NCBI GenBank assembly: GCA_030745755.1
Contig: JASLOA010000004.1
Location: 92,970 to 156,969 of the forward strand
Source: Kiritimatiellia bacterium
GTDB taxonomy: Bacteria; Verrucomicrobiota; Kiritimatiellia; UBA8416; JABMPJ01
Length of the DNA stretch: 64,000 nucleotides
Direction of reading: 5' to 3'
Shown piece by piece: positions 18,047 to 27,633 of this stretch. Numbering within the stretch: the stretch's first letter is position 1; each line of letters opens with the position of its first letter. Below the pieces are notes generated by a model, which worked only from the letters and a program-made list of their open reading frames with translations, was not told where the DNA came from and did no database searches. The position numbers were made by a program, and so were the translations under genes.

Positions 18047-20401
18047 ATGCGTCAAATGATGCTGCTGTTGGCTGGCCTTGTGGTTTGTGCGGGTGTGCAT
18101 GCCGCTGATACGGCTGTTGAGCTTGTGGCGCAGTCGTTTCCTTTGGAGCGTGTGCGTTTGCTGGACGGTCCGTTCAAGAAGGCGATGGAGAAGAACCAGG
18201 AGGTCCTACTGAAGTTCGATGTCGATCGTATGCTCTGGCCGTACCATGAGCATGCTGGCATGCCTACGAAGGGAGAGCGATACGGTGGCTGGGCCAAAAA
18301 GGACTGCGTCGGCCAGATATCAGGGCATTACCTGTCTGCACTCTCGCTGATGTATGCCGCCAGCGGCAAAGAGGAATTCAAGAAACGTGCTGACTACATG
18401 GTCAGTGAGCTGGCCAGGATCCAGAAGAAACATGGAAATGGCTATACCGGGCCGGTTAGACCCGAGGTGTGGGATAACACGTTTGACGGATCGATCGAAG
18501 TCCACAAGTGGGGATTGGGGACGGGCTACGTGCCATGGTATGTCATGCACAAGACCTTTGCGGGACTGATCGACGCCTACCAGCTCACGGGCAACAAGCA
18601 GGCCTTGAGCGTGGTGTGCGCGCTCACCGACTGGGCAAAGAAGGGCACGGACACGCTTACAGAGGAGCAATTCCAGAAGTCGTTGCAGTGCGAGCATGGC
18701 GGCATGGCAGAGACCATTGCCAACCTTTACGTCGTCACGGGCAACCAGGACTACCTGGCCTTGGCGAAGCGGTTTGAACACGCGCAGATTACTGAACCGC
18801 TGGCGGCGCAGCGCGACGAACTGACGGGCAAACACGTCAATACGCAGTTGCCCAAGATACTCGGCAGTGCGCGGATCTATGAATCCACCAGCGACGAGCG
18901 GCATTCAACGATTGCCAAGTACTTCTGGGACAGGGTCATCAACGAAAGGTCATTTGCGAACGGTGGATTGGAATTGCGTGAGCACTTTTTTGCGGCAGGT
19001 GAGGAGTCCAGGCATCTGGCCTGGAACACCTGCGAGACCTGCTGCGTCTACAACATGCTCAAACTCTCCGGGCATCTGTTCAGATGGACGTCCGATGTGC
19101 GCTACATGGACTACTACGAGCGCGGCCTCTACAACCAGATCCTCGGTTCCCAGGACCCGGAGAGCGGCGGGTTCACCTACTTCTATTCGCTCAAGCCGGG
19201 CCATTTCAAGATCTACAGTACCCCGTTCGATTCCATGTGGTGCTGTGTCGGGACCGGCATGGAGAACCATTCACAATACGGCAACACGATCTACGCTCAC
19301 AAAGAGAGCACACTGTGGGTCAACCTGTTTATCCCTTCGACCTTGGACTGGAAAGAACAGGGCGTCCAGATTCGGCAGGAGACGACGTTTCCGGATGCTG
19401 ACACCATCAACCTCTCGATTTCGACCAAGCGGAAGAAGACATTCGACCTCAAGATTCGTGTGCCCTATTGGGCGACGAAGGGGGCATCGGTTTGGGTCAA
19501 TGGCAAGCAGGAGACGGTTGAAGCGAAGCCGGAAAGCTACCTGACGCTGTCCCGTGAATGGACAGATGGCGACACCGTGAAGGTGCAGCTGCCGATGAGT
19601 CTGCATCTGCATCGTGCGCGGGACAATCAGGACATGGTTGTGATCATGTACGGACCGTTGACCTTGGCGGGAGAGCTGGGCAAGGAAGGCGTGCCGGCCA
19701 CGTTCGTGCAGGGCAGCCAGGCGGCGCATTCGCGCGACATGGATCCTCCTGTTCCCGTGTTGCTGATTGGCGACAAGGATCCGGGGACCTGCATCAAGCG
19801 TGTGGCGGGTGATGTCCTGCGGTTCAAGACCGTTGGCATCGGAAGTCCCCGTGATGTGACATTGATCCCGCTGCACGCGATGCATCATCAGCGCTATACC
19901 GTCTACTGGGATACCAAGAAGGGCGCCGCGGGGGTTGCGCTCGAGCCGGCGGCAAACGTCAAAGCAGAAGATCTCGCACCCGGCCTTGACTACAAGGTTT
20001 ATGAGGGGGCATGGCGCGAGTTGCCTGATTTCAGCACCCTCGAGGTGAAGCAGAGCGGCACGACTGAGGACATCGATGTTTCAAAGCGGACGCGGCGTGA
20101 CAATTTCGGGATCGTTTTCTCCGGCTACCTGAAGATCGAGAACGACAGTGAGTGCTATCTTGCCGCGACCTCGGACGACGGCAGTGCAATATCGTTGGCC
20201 GGAGAGCAGGTTGTCCTCAACGACGGGATACATGCGATGATGAGTGTGGCCAGCGGGCCACTGGCGCTCAAGGCGGGGTTCTATCCGTTGGAGGTCAAGT
20301 TCTTCGAGGCCGGTGGTGGTGAGGGACTCGACGTGACGATCTATGACGGCAAAGGCGGATGGAAGCGTGTTCCTCGGACCATGCTGTTTCGCAAGAAGTA
20401 G
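18047..20401 (+). CDS. GH127-family beta-L-arabinofuranosidase-like enzyme with C-terminal PA14 domain
   Basis: 784 residues. AAGAAGGGG lies upstream of the ATG, and residues 1-20 (MRQMMLLLAGLVVCAGVHA) are a signal peptide. The DUF1680/GH127 core begins LERVRLLDGPFKKAMEKNQ. The metal and nucleophile residues known from HypBA1 (Glu338, Cys340, Cys417, Cys418) are matched by Glu330 and Cys332 in NTCETCCVYN and Cys399/Cys400 in MWCCVGTGMENH. The cysteine-nucleophile, zinc-dependent mechanism should therefore be intact. Residues about 680-784 (FGIVFSGYLKIENDSECYL, AATSDDGSAISLAGE) form a PA14 carbohydrate-binding domain. It is probably exported. Family specificity ranges over beta-L-Araf and related furanosides; the exact sugar is not visible. 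An orphan LamG tail follows 38 nt after the stop. Confidence 0.9.
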   Translation: MRQMMLLLAGLVVCAGVHAADTAVELVAQSFPLERVRLLDGPFKKAMEKNQEVLLKFDVDRMLWPYHEHAGMPTKGERYGGWAKKDCVGQISGHYLSALSLMYAASGKEEFKKRADYMVSELARIQKKHGNGYTGPVRPEVWDNTFDGSIEVHKWGLGTGYVPWYVMHKTFAGLIDAYQLTGNKQALSVVCALTDWAKKGTDTLTEEQFQKSLQCEHGGMAETIANLYVVTGNQDYLALAKRFEHAQITEPLAAQRDELTGKHVNTQLPKILGSARIYESTSDERHSTIAKYFWDRVINERSFANGGLELREHFFAAGEESRHLAWNTCETCCVYNMLKLSGHLFRWTSDVRYMDYYERGLYNQILGSQDPESGGFTYFYSLKPGHFKIYSTPFDSMWCCVGTGMENHSQYGNTIYAHKESTLWVNLFIPSTLDWKEQGVQIRQETTFPDADTINLSISTKRKKTFDLKIRVPYWATKGASVWVNGKQETVEAKPESYLTLSREWTDGDTVKVQLPMSLHLHRARDNQDMVVIMYGPLTLAGELGKEGVPATFVQGSQAAHSRDMDPPVPVLLIGDKDPGTCIKRVAGDVLRFKTVGIGSPRDVTLIPLHAMHHQRYTVYWDTKKGAAGVALEPAANVKAEDLAPGLDYKVYEGAWRELPDFSTLEVKQSGTTEDIDVSKRTRRDNFGIVFSGYLKIENDSECYLAATSDDGSAISLAGEQVVLNDGIHAMMSVASGPLALKAGFYPLEVKFFEAGGGEGLDVTIYDGKGGWKRVPRTMLFRKK

Positions 20402-20439
20402 GTAGTGAGCAAGGGGCGTGAAAGAGGGGGATCGGTGAA

Positions 20440-20490
20440 CAAGGCGTACGACTATGTGCGTACAGCCGACGAGATCAAGGCGGCGAAGTA
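20440..20490 (+). pseudogene. Second orphan LamG tail copy
   Basis: Encodes KAYDYVRTADEIKAAK then TAG. It matches residues of the giant protein at 16650-16700 and the remnant at 17724-17773. It starts abruptly 38 nt after the GH127 stop, with no frame upstream. This is a 3'-end scar of a LamG gene that is otherwise absent here. Confidence 0.75.
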
Positions 20491-20503
20491 GAAGTCTGCC
20501 GAT

Positions 20504-20600
20504 GGAGCGCGCCGGGCTCCGCCGCGAGAAGACGCCGTCGAGGCCGACGGCGCTCCAAGGGGATGCGGTTTGGAGCGCGGCGGGCCTCCGCCGCGAGAAG
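20504..20600 (+). repeat. REP-like direct repeat pair with internal palindrome
   Basis: Two copies of a roughly 28-nt unit, 20504-20531 and 20572-20600, share GGAGCGCG, then CCGCCGCGAGAAG. The second contains GCGGCGG-GCCT-CCGCCGC, a perfect 7-bp stem. Between them is GCCGACGGCGCTCC, a related half. It lies just upstream of the leader of the next gene. Typical of dispersed intergenic palindromes in PVC genomes. Confidence 0.7.
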
Positions 20601-20633
20601 TCGTCGTCAACCGAAATGGACAGGAGAACGATC

Positions 20634-21467
20634 ATGAAGAGGCATAGCATATGCAGCATGCTGACAGCGGGGTTGATGGCGGGGACGTGTTTCGGGCTCG
20701 AAAAGGAGACCTCACTGGTCACAGGCAAGCACATCGGGAACCTGGCGGTTGCGGGTAAAGCAAAAGCTCAGAACTACAAACCATCGACTATTGCTGAAAT
20801 CCCTGAAAAGAAGAAACTTAAGAACATAAAGAGTCATTTTGCGCATTTATGGAAGGCTGATAAAACTACTTCCAAGGTGGCGATTAAGTCAGGTCCAATG
20901 CGCAATGTTGAATTGGAATGGAACGAACTGGGGACTCAGTGGATCGTTGAATCTGGAGAATACGAAATTAAATTGAGCATCGAAAATGGTGCGGATATGT
21001 CAATAGAAGACTTCATGAATGTTATAAGATGTATGCCTAAGCCAGCACTCTGGGGACTTTCAGAAGGCAAACATCATGGCGTTCAAATTCGTGACAAACT
21101 AGGTGGCGGATCAGCGGGTTGTGCTGGTGCTGGTGGTGTGTTTCTAGCCCAAGGAAGATGGCAATCTTTAGCAGCATATCTCCTTCATGAAGCTAGCCAT
21201 ATATTGTTTATTGTTGCGGATAAACTTACCAACACGAAACTTATGGATCAATGGGTTGAGGCGATGGCAGCTGATGACATCTCCGTCTCAGTGTATGCAG
21301 ATGGAAGATGGGATGAAGATGTTGCTGATTTTGGAAGAGTCTATTTCATTAGTCTAATGGCAGGTTCAAAAAAGCATTATGGAGATCGAACTGCCCTGGA
21401 AGAACTCGAGAGATTATCCCCTCAGCGTTTTGCTGCGTTTAAAGCCATTATTCAGGAACCGAAGTAG
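20634..21467 (+). CDS. Small secreted HExxH (gluzincin-like) protein, chimeric gene
   Basis: 277 residues from ATG 20634 (AGGAG 7 nt upstream). The first 41 codons (MKRHSICSMLTAGLMAG, then LEKETSLVTGK to LAVAGK) nearly duplicate the start of the next gene at 21585, including its signal peptide and upstream leader. From about 20762 the body is different and visibly AT-richer: two 60-nt lines I counted have 47% and 37% GC, against 63% in a neighbouring line. The body has LLHEASHILF (His185, Glu186, His189) and DEDVADFGR (Glu228). This HExxH-39-residue-E pattern matches that of the protein at 58632-59498, with the shared ending LSPQRFAAFKAI versus FSPARFDLWEKM. It is probably a minimal zinc metallopeptidase; substrate and activity unknown. 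The leader appears to have been grafted on by recombination. Confidence 0.8.
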   Translation: MKRHSICSMLTAGLMAGTCFGLEKETSLVTGKHIGNLAVAGKAKAQNYKPSTIAEIPEKKKLKNIKSHFAHLWKADKTTSKVAIKSGPMRNVELEWNELGTQWIVESGEYEIKLSIENGADMSIEDFMNVIRCMPKPALWGLSEGKHHGVQIRDKLGGGSAGCAGAGGVFLAQGRWQSLAAYLLHEASHILFIVADKLTNTKLMDQWVEAMAADDISVSVYADGRWDEDVADFGRVYFISLMAGSKKHYGDRTALEELERLSPQRFAAFKAIIQEPK

Positions 21468-21584
21468 TTTACGACAAAGTTCACGATGTAGTAACACCTG
21501 ATTTGTCCTCACCGAGCGTCCGTGAACCATTCAAAGTAGCGAAAATCCAGGCAGTGGGCCTGAAAAGGAATATGGAGAACGATC

Positions 21585-24500
21585 ATGAATAGACAGTTCA
21601 TATGCAGCATACTGACAGCGGGGTTGATGGCGGGTACCGCTCTTGGACTCGAAAAGGAGACCTCACTGGTCACAGGCAAGAACATCGGGAACCTGGCGGT
21701 GGCGGGCAAGCTCCTGATCGACGTGCACTCCGAGTTCATGATGAACCGGACGTTCGAGAAGGACACCGTTCTCCACTGGTACAACATGGGCCTCTCCGGC
21801 GGTGGGAAGCACAGCCTCGAAGCGGGTGGCAGCTTCGGTGATTTCGGGTTGCACGTGCCGCACACGGAGCGAGACAAGGTGTATCCGCACGCTGTGAAGA
21901 TTGGCGATGTGCCGGCGGCAAAGTTCGACGGCAACGATATCATGAAGGGCAACTTCGTTATTGAGGCGCCGGCCATGGGCGATGAAGACATGGCGATCGA
22001 GGTATGGGTGCAGGACCAGGATCCGAAGCAGGGCGAAGTGATCTTCGGCTGGCAGTCGGCCGACGGCAAGAAGACCTCCGGTGCGCTGACCTATCCTAAG
22101 CAGTTCAAGGGCTCCGGAAAGATCCAGCTCATTACAGTCAACTGCACTGCCGACAGCGAGACCTGGTATGTCAATGGGAAGAAGGTCTCAAGCGGCGAAC
22201 GCAACATGCGCATTGCTGAGGGTCACAAGACGGTGCTCGGCGGTGCTTCGGCGTCCAATCCGTCCTTCAACGGCAGTCTCGTGGCATTCCGTCTGCACAC
22301 AGAAGCCATGACGGAAGAGGAGATCGCGCACAACGCCAAAGGCGGCGTGATGCTGGGCGCGGATCTGCATGACTGGTGGCGGATGGAAGGCGACGCGGAA
22401 TGGCGCGTCGACCGGTCGAAGCATTTCAAGAACGCCATCTCGCGCAAGGGGCGACTGGCCGACATGGACGAGCGGCAGCTCAAGGAATTTGAGGAACGCT
22501 TGCCCGGCATGTTCGAAATGGCGGAGAAGCTGTATCACCTCTACTCCGAACGCATGGCGCTGCGGTCATCCGTTGTCAGCGCCAAACGTGAGTATCGTGG
22601 TGATGGCATCAAGTACACGACCCCGAACCAGCCATCCAACGGAAGCTGGATGGGTTGGAGCGGCGATCTTGGGTTTGGCTGGTCCTGCACAGGAGCGGGC
22701 CACATCAATCCGCATGAACTTGTCCACGGGTGGCAGGCGCAGAGCGGCGGTGCTATGCAGGGGAACTATTGGGAAGCACACGCGAACTTCCCGCAGACCT
22801 ATGCAGGGGTCTATCAGACGATTCCGGGCAGCTGCGTGAGCAGAGTGTGCATGTTCTTCCCTGCGAACGGCCGGGATTACTACCATGATCGCCTCATGTT
22901 CGAGCACCTGGCGCAGTCCCCTGAGTATGGCCCTATGTTCATCTCGAAATTCTGGTATGACGGTGGTACAGGCAACGAAGAGGACGAGAACTACCCGTGG
23001 TTGACGTTCCCGCTGATTGACCCCGATCCCTCGACCGACCTCGGCTACGAGTGGACGCGCATGGTTCAGAAGTGCATCACCTGGGACTACGAGATCTACG
23101 GCGACAAGCCCGGTGACCACTACAAGAGTGAAGGTGCGTGGACCAAGCCCGACATGACGCGCTACGCGCAGGTGCTGCTTGAGAAGATCCCGTACGACAA
23201 GGATTGGTGGCGTGCGCCGAAGGAGATGACCCCGCAGCAGCTCGGATACAACGTCTGCCCCATGAAGATTGATGGCGGCACGGCGACGGCGTTGCTGGAC
23301 GGCTATATCAGCGAGAAACGCGGCGGCGATTGGCGCGCGGCATTTGTGGGCGTGAAGCCGAACGGCGACCCCGTTTACGGGGATGTCGTCAAGACGGGCG
23401 GTAAGGCCACGCTGAAGACCGCGGGCCTCGATAAGCTCTACCTCATCGTGTGCGCGGTACCCACCAGGATCATGGCTATCAACATGACCGGCGACTTTCG
23501 TTCGTTCGAGCAGGAGAAGTTCCCGTACAAGCTCAAGCTCGCGGGCTGCGCTCCGCTTGACGTGCTGGCACACAAACGACCCACGTCGGGCGGCAAGGCT
23601 AACGCCAATGGCGGCGGGTTCGTGGCGAATGGCGCGCAGGTGGAGGCGTCCGCCTATGTGGGCCCCAATGCGCAGGTGTTGGGCAACTCGAAGGTGCTGG
23701 GCAATGCGCGGGTCGAAGGCTATGCCGTTGTAAACGACTCGACCGTGCGGGACCACGCGATCGTCAGCGGCCATGCGCTGGTCGAGGGCAACTCACTCGT
23801 GCAGGACCACGCGAAGGTTCGCGACTGGGGCAGGGCAATAGAGGGTGCGACGATCAAGGACTACGGCAAGGTGATCGAGCACGGCACGCAGGCCAAGAAG
23901 GTGCTTGCGGGCTATTCCACGATCAAGGGCGTCGCACATTCCTTCGGTAATGTGAGCGGCAATTCGATGGTGGATGGTTCCTATGCCAAAGGCAACGAGG
24001 TGGACAAGGGCAGGTGGTTCACCTGGAGCTGGGGCAAGGGCAAGAATGCCGGCGAAGTCGACGAGGAGTTCGGTGGCATCTATATGCGCATGAACTTCGA
24101 TACCCCGCATGAATGGATGGCGCCGGACGATTTCGGCGCGACGTGGGGTTACCTGGTAGGGAATCCCAGATTCGACGAGGATCCGGCGAGTGTGAAGTTT
24201 GAGGAGACGTCCGACGTGCTGGAAGACGCACCTAACTTCATACTGCCGCGCGACCCGAAGGAGAAGAATCCGAACCATGCACACCGCTGGGACAACTACG
24301 GCTCGCTGATGAGTGGCTACCTGCATCCTCCCGTCACCGGCGACTACACGTTCTGGGTGTATGCGGACGACAACGGTGTCGTTTCGTTGAGCACAGATGC
24401 CGATCCGGAGAACCGCGTAAGGATCTGCTCGTCCGGCGTGTCGGGCATGAACAACTACGAGAAGTTCCCGAGCCAGAAATCGAAGACGGTCCGATTGGAG

Positions 24501-26012
24501 AAGGGCAAAGCCTACTACATCGAGTGCCTGTTCAAGGCGGCAGGTGGCGGCGATTACATGGGCGTGGCCTGGGAGTACGCCGGCCAGGAACGTGCGATCA
24601 TTGACGGCAAATACCTATCGAAGACTGCAGATGGGCCGGTTGGCACGATGACCGCTCGGCACTGGCACAATATTGGCGGCGGAAAGGTTGATCAACTCAA
24701 GAGGGATCCGCGGTTCGCGCGTGGTCCTAAGCGTACGTCGAACGGCGTTCTCACGCTCAATGGTAAGGACCAGTTCGTTGAGCTGCAGAGCGATGTGGCG
24801 GACATGAGCGACCTCTCGATGGTCGCGGCGGTCACCTGGCAGGGCAAGGGCGATGCGGCGATCGCAGAGTTCTCCAACGGCAAGGGTGATCGCCTCTACT
24901 TCGGCACCAAGCGCGGCAAGGTCGTGTTCTCGATCAGCATGGGCGACGAAACGCAGTCGCTCAAGGGCCCGGCGCTGAAGAAGGGCGTTCCGACGGAGAT
25001 CATGGTGGTCCTGTCGTCGGACACAGGCAAGATGTACATCAATGATAAGGAAGTCGACAGCAACAAGAAGATGACACTGAATCCGGACGATGTGAATGCG
25101 ACGGAGTGCTACCTGGGCCGCGGGCGAGACGGAAACTACTTCGAGGGTGCGATCGACACGTTCGATGTCTACTCGGTGTCGCTCAAGGACGAAATTCCGC
25201 CAACGCCGAACCCGGCGAAGCTGACATCGGCGCCACTGTTCGTGAATCCGAAGACGGTTGTGATGCAGGCGGAAGTTGGCGCGGACCCGCTGGGCGGCGT
25301 TGAGTATTACTTCGCGGAGACCAGTGGCAATCCGGGCGGCGACGACAGTGGCTGGATCAAGGAAGCCACATACGCGGATACCGGGCTCGAGCCGGGCAAG
25401 GAATACGTCTACACGGTCAAGATGCGCGATTCGTCCGGGAACGTTGGCAAAGCGTCTGTACCGGCGAAGACCAAGTGGACGGGCGGCGAGGCGTTCAAGA
25501 GCGAGGATGGTAAGACGATCGTGATAGAAGCCGAGAGCTACACGCGCAGGGTTGCGGGTGTGGGCGCGGGCCGTGGTGTCGAGTGGAAGCTGCAGGACAA
25601 GCCGGGCTGTTCGGGTAAGGGGCTGATGGCCTGCTTGCCGGACAAGGGTACGCAGGTGGGTACCGGTTATGAGAGCCAGTGTCCGCGGTTGGACTACCTG
25701 GTCGATTTCCCGGCGAAGGGCAAGTACACGGTCTGGATGCGCTCGTGGGGCGCGAATCCTGGCAGTGATTCGATCTTTTTCGGGATGGATCTCAAGGGCT
25801 CGGACAAGAGCCTGTTCCATATTGGCAACGGCAAGCTGCAGTGGCAGAAGCATCATCACGATCACGCGTTTGATGTGAAGGAGCCGGGCATGCATACCAT
25901 CCACGTATGGATGCGTGAGGATGGCAGCGCGTTCGATAAACTGGTCATCACGCTCGACCGCGGAATGAAAGCGCCGAGTGGTGATGGTCCGGCGGAGAGC
26001 CTAAAGGAATAG
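21585..26012 (+). CDS. Large secreted LamG / zincin-like / beta-helix / PA14 / CBM multidomain protein
   Basis: 1475 residues, ATG 21585 after TATGGAGAACGATC. Signal peptide MNRQFICSILTAGLMAGTAL. In order: LamG-like domain about 50-260; a zincin-like region with GHINPHELVHGWQ (His377, Glu378, His381) and NYWEAHANF (Glu397), resembling the DUF6055/Svx-AvrXca class; left-handed beta-helix hexapeptide repeats about 682-762 (VEASAYVGPNAQVLGNSKV); PA14 about 831-1009; a second LamG about 1036-1199; an FN3-like module about 1206-1300 beginning PTPNPAKL; and a CBM6/CBM35-like C-terminus about 1311-1464 beginning IVIEAESYTR. The FN3-like module is also present in the minus-strand GH5-like protein at 45-48 kb. 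The protein probably binds glycans and cleaves a glycoprotein, but protease activity is inferred only from the motif. Confidence 0.85.
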   Translation: MNRQFICSILTAGLMAGTALGLEKETSLVTGKNIGNLAVAGKLLIDVHSEFMMNRTFEKDTVLHWYNMGLSGGGKHSLEAGGSFGDFGLHVPHTERDKVYPHAVKIGDVPAAKFDGNDIMKGNFVIEAPAMGDEDMAIEVWVQDQDPKQGEVIFGWQSADGKKTSGALTYPKQFKGSGKIQLITVNCTADSETWYVNGKKVSSGERNMRIAEGHKTVLGGASASNPSFNGSLVAFRLHTEAMTEEEIAHNAKGGVMLGADLHDWWRMEGDAEWRVDRSKHFKNAISRKGRLADMDERQLKEFEERLPGMFEMAEKLYHLYSERMALRSSVVSAKREYRGDGIKYTTPNQPSNGSWMGWSGDLGFGWSCTGAGHINPHELVHGWQAQSGGAMQGNYWEAHANFPQTYAGVYQTIPGSCVSRVCMFFPANGRDYYHDRLMFEHLAQSPEYGPMFISKFWYDGGTGNEEDENYPWLTFPLIDPDPSTDLGYEWTRMVQKCITWDYEIYGDKPGDHYKSEGAWTKPDMTRYAQVLLEKIPYDKDWWRAPKEMTPQQLGYNVCPMKIDGGTATALLDGYISEKRGGDWRAAFVGVKPNGDPVYGDVVKTGGKATLKTAGLDKLYLIVCAVPTRIMAINMTGDFRSFEQEKFPYKLKLAGCAPLDVLAHKRPTSGGKANANGGGFVANGAQVEASAYVGPNAQVLGNSKVLGNARVEGYAVVNDSTVRDHAIVSGHALVEGNSLVQDHAKVRDWGRAIEGATIKDYGKVIEHGTQAKKVLAGYSTIKGVAHSFGNVSGNSMVDGSYAKGNEVDKGRWFTWSWGKGKNAGEVDEEFGGIYMRMNFDTPHEWMAPDDFGATWGYLVGNPRFDEDPASVKFEETSDVLEDAPNFILPRDPKEKNPNHAHRWDNYGSLMSGYLHPPVTGDYTFWVYADDNGVVSLSTDADPENRVRICSSGVSGMNNYEKFPSQKSKTVRLEKGKAYYIECLFKAAGGGDYMGVAWEYAGQERAIIDGKYLSKTADGPVGTMTARHWHNIGGGKVDQLKRDPRFARGPKRTSNGVLTLNGKDQFVELQSDVADMSDLSMVAAVTWQGKGDAAIAEFSNGKGDRLYFGTKRGKVVFSISMGDETQSLKGPALKKGVPTEIMVVLSSDTGKMYINDKEVDSNKKMTLNPDDVNATECYLGRGRDGNYFEGAIDTFDVYSVSLKDEIPPTPNPAKLTSAPLFVNPKTVVMQAEVGADPLGGVEYYFAETSGNPGGDDSGWIKEATYADTGLEPGKEYVYTVKMRDSSGNVGKASVPAKTKWTGGEAFKSEDGKTIVIEAESYTRRVAGVGAGRGVEWKLQDKPGCSGKGLMACLPDKGTQVGTGYESQCPRLDYLVDFPAKGKYTVWMRSWGANPGSDSIFFGMDLKGSDKSLFHIGNGKLQWQKHHHDHAFDVKEPGMHTIHVWMREDGSAFDKLVITLDRGMKAPSGDGPAESLKE

Positions 26013-26046
26013 TAGATTGAAGACCAAGGATAGGAAGGACGTCGCG

Positions 26047-27468
26047 ATGTCACAGTATGAACCAACCTGGAACTCTCTGAGTCAGTACAGCATGCCCGCC
26101 TGGCTGCGAGACGCCAAGTTCGGGATTTACACCCATTGGGGGCCTTACACCGTTCCGGCCTACGGAGAGAACGGCACCTGGTACGGTAACAGGATGTATG
26201 ACAAGACGCGGCCGCACTACCGCCACCACGTCAAGACCTACGGCGACCCCAAGGCATTCGGCTACAAGGACCTGATCCCTCAGCTTACGGCGGAGAAATT
26301 TGATGCCGAAGAGTGGGCTCAGCTTTTCAAGGATTCGGGCGCCAGGTTCGCCGGGCCCGTCGCTATCCATCATGACAACTTCGCCATGTGGGACAGCAAG
26401 GTAAACCCCTGGAATTCGATGGCTATGGGACCCAAACGTGATGTTACCGGTGAGCTGGAGAAGGCCATAAAGGGGCAGGGGATGAAGTTCATCACCACCT
26501 TCCACCACGCCTACAACTGGTGGTTCTTCAATAAGAGCGAGGAATTTGACACACTCGACCCCGCTGCAGAAGGACTCTACAGTCGCCGCAAGAAAGAGGC
26601 GGATCTGCCGGATGAGAAGTACCTGAAGGACTGGTACGACCAAGTCATTGAGGTGATTGATGCCTACGATCCCGACATGCTGTGGTTTGATTTTGGACTT
26701 GGCAAGATCCCGGAGCGTTACCGCAAGCATTTCCTCGCCTACTACTACAATCGGGCTGAGGAAGCAGGCAAGGACGTGACCGTTGCCTATAAGGCGATGG
26801 ATGAGAGCTTCCACCTTTCGCCCCTTACGGGGCTCTTTGACCTCGAGGTGGGGAAGATGAACGATCTCACGCCCTACACCTGGCTCTCCGACACCTGCGT
26901 GGACGCAGGCCCATGGGGTTGCTGGAGTCATGTCCGGGGGATCGGTTACAAGTCGTCCGAGCGTCTGATTCACAACCTGATCGACCGGGTCAGCAAGAAC
27001 GGATACCTGTTGCTCAACGTCGGTCCCCGGGCCGATGGTACCATTCCGCAGCCTGCCCAGGACTGTTTGCGTGAAATGGGGCAGTGGTTGGCCATCAACG
27101 GCGAGGCCATCTACGGCACCGTCCCCTGGCTGGTCTACGGTGAAGGCCCGACCAAGTCCGAGGGCGGCAGTCACTTCAATGAGAACAATGAGGCCCGCTT
27201 CACCAGCCAGGACATCCGTTACACCTGTAAAGGGGACGCGCTGTATATCACCGCGCTGGGGCGCCCGGCTGAACTGCTCACCTGTCCCCGTCTGGCCGCG
27301 TGCAACCAGCTCCATCCGGACGACATCCTGAAGATTGAAATGCTCGGGGGCGAGGGGGTTGCACTGAAATACGTGCTCAACGAAGACGGACTCAGCATCG
27401 AGGTGCCCGAGGCCGTACCGTCTTCGGTCGCCGTCTCCTTCAAGCTCACCATGCGCAATGAGATCTAA
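26047..27468 (+). CDS. GH29 alpha-L-fucosidase, second paralogue
   Basis: 473 residues. ATG 26047 has GGAAGG 8 nt upstream; the frame extends to a TTG at 26017 without such a signal. It starts with MPAWLRDAKFGIYTHWGPYTVP, then RFAGPVAIHHDNFAMWDS, both GH29 motifs. The nucleophile is Asp215 in MLWFDFGLGK, followed by SKNGYLLLNVGPRADG. There is no signal peptide. It lies 34 nt after the large LamG/zincin gene and probably shares its transcript. Its closest similarity is to the GH29 group with a longer N-terminus that keeps HHDNFAMWDS instead of KHHDGFAMFDS, so substrate range probably differs from the enzyme at 6121. The C-terminal 100 residues are a beta domain. Confidence 0.92.
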   Translation: MSQYEPTWNSLSQYSMPAWLRDAKFGIYTHWGPYTVPAYGENGTWYGNRMYDKTRPHYRHHVKTYGDPKAFGYKDLIPQLTAEKFDAEEWAQLFKDSGARFAGPVAIHHDNFAMWDSKVNPWNSMAMGPKRDVTGELEKAIKGQGMKFITTFHHAYNWWFFNKSEEFDTLDPAAEGLYSRRKKEADLPDEKYLKDWYDQVIEVIDAYDPDMLWFDFGLGKIPERYRKHFLAYYYNRAEEAGKDVTVAYKAMDESFHLSPLTGLFDLEVGKMNDLTPYTWLSDTCVDAGPWGCWSHVRGIGYKSSERLIHNLIDRVSKNGYLLLNVGPRADGTIPQPAQDCLREMGQWLAINGEAIYGTVPWLVYGEGPTKSEGGSHFNENNEARFTSQDIRYTCKGDALYITALGRPAELLTCPRLAACNQLHPDDILKIEMLGGEGVALKYVLNEDGLSIEVPEAVPSSVAVSFKLTMRNEI

Positions 27469-27516
27469 GGATCTGTCGGACTTTGTTTCGATCAGAATGA
27501 GAAGTGTCTCTCTCGA

Positions 27517-27538
27517 GCGTGCCGTGATAACGGCACGC
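27517..27538. terminator. Stem-loop between convergent genes
   Basis: GCGTGCCG and CGGCACGC form a perfect 8-bp stem around TGATAA. CTCTC and GAGAG extend it outside a short internal bulge. It lies between the convergent GH29 (+) and SGNH hydrolase (-) genes. There is no clear T run, so it is a candidate bidirectional terminator only. Confidence 0.6.
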
Positions 27539-27633
27539 AGAGAGCCCCGCGGAAAGGCCATATGCCAACACATCCGCACTACACACTCGTGATTTGTAGC
27601 CTTGCGATGCTGGGCTCGACGCTGACGAACGGG

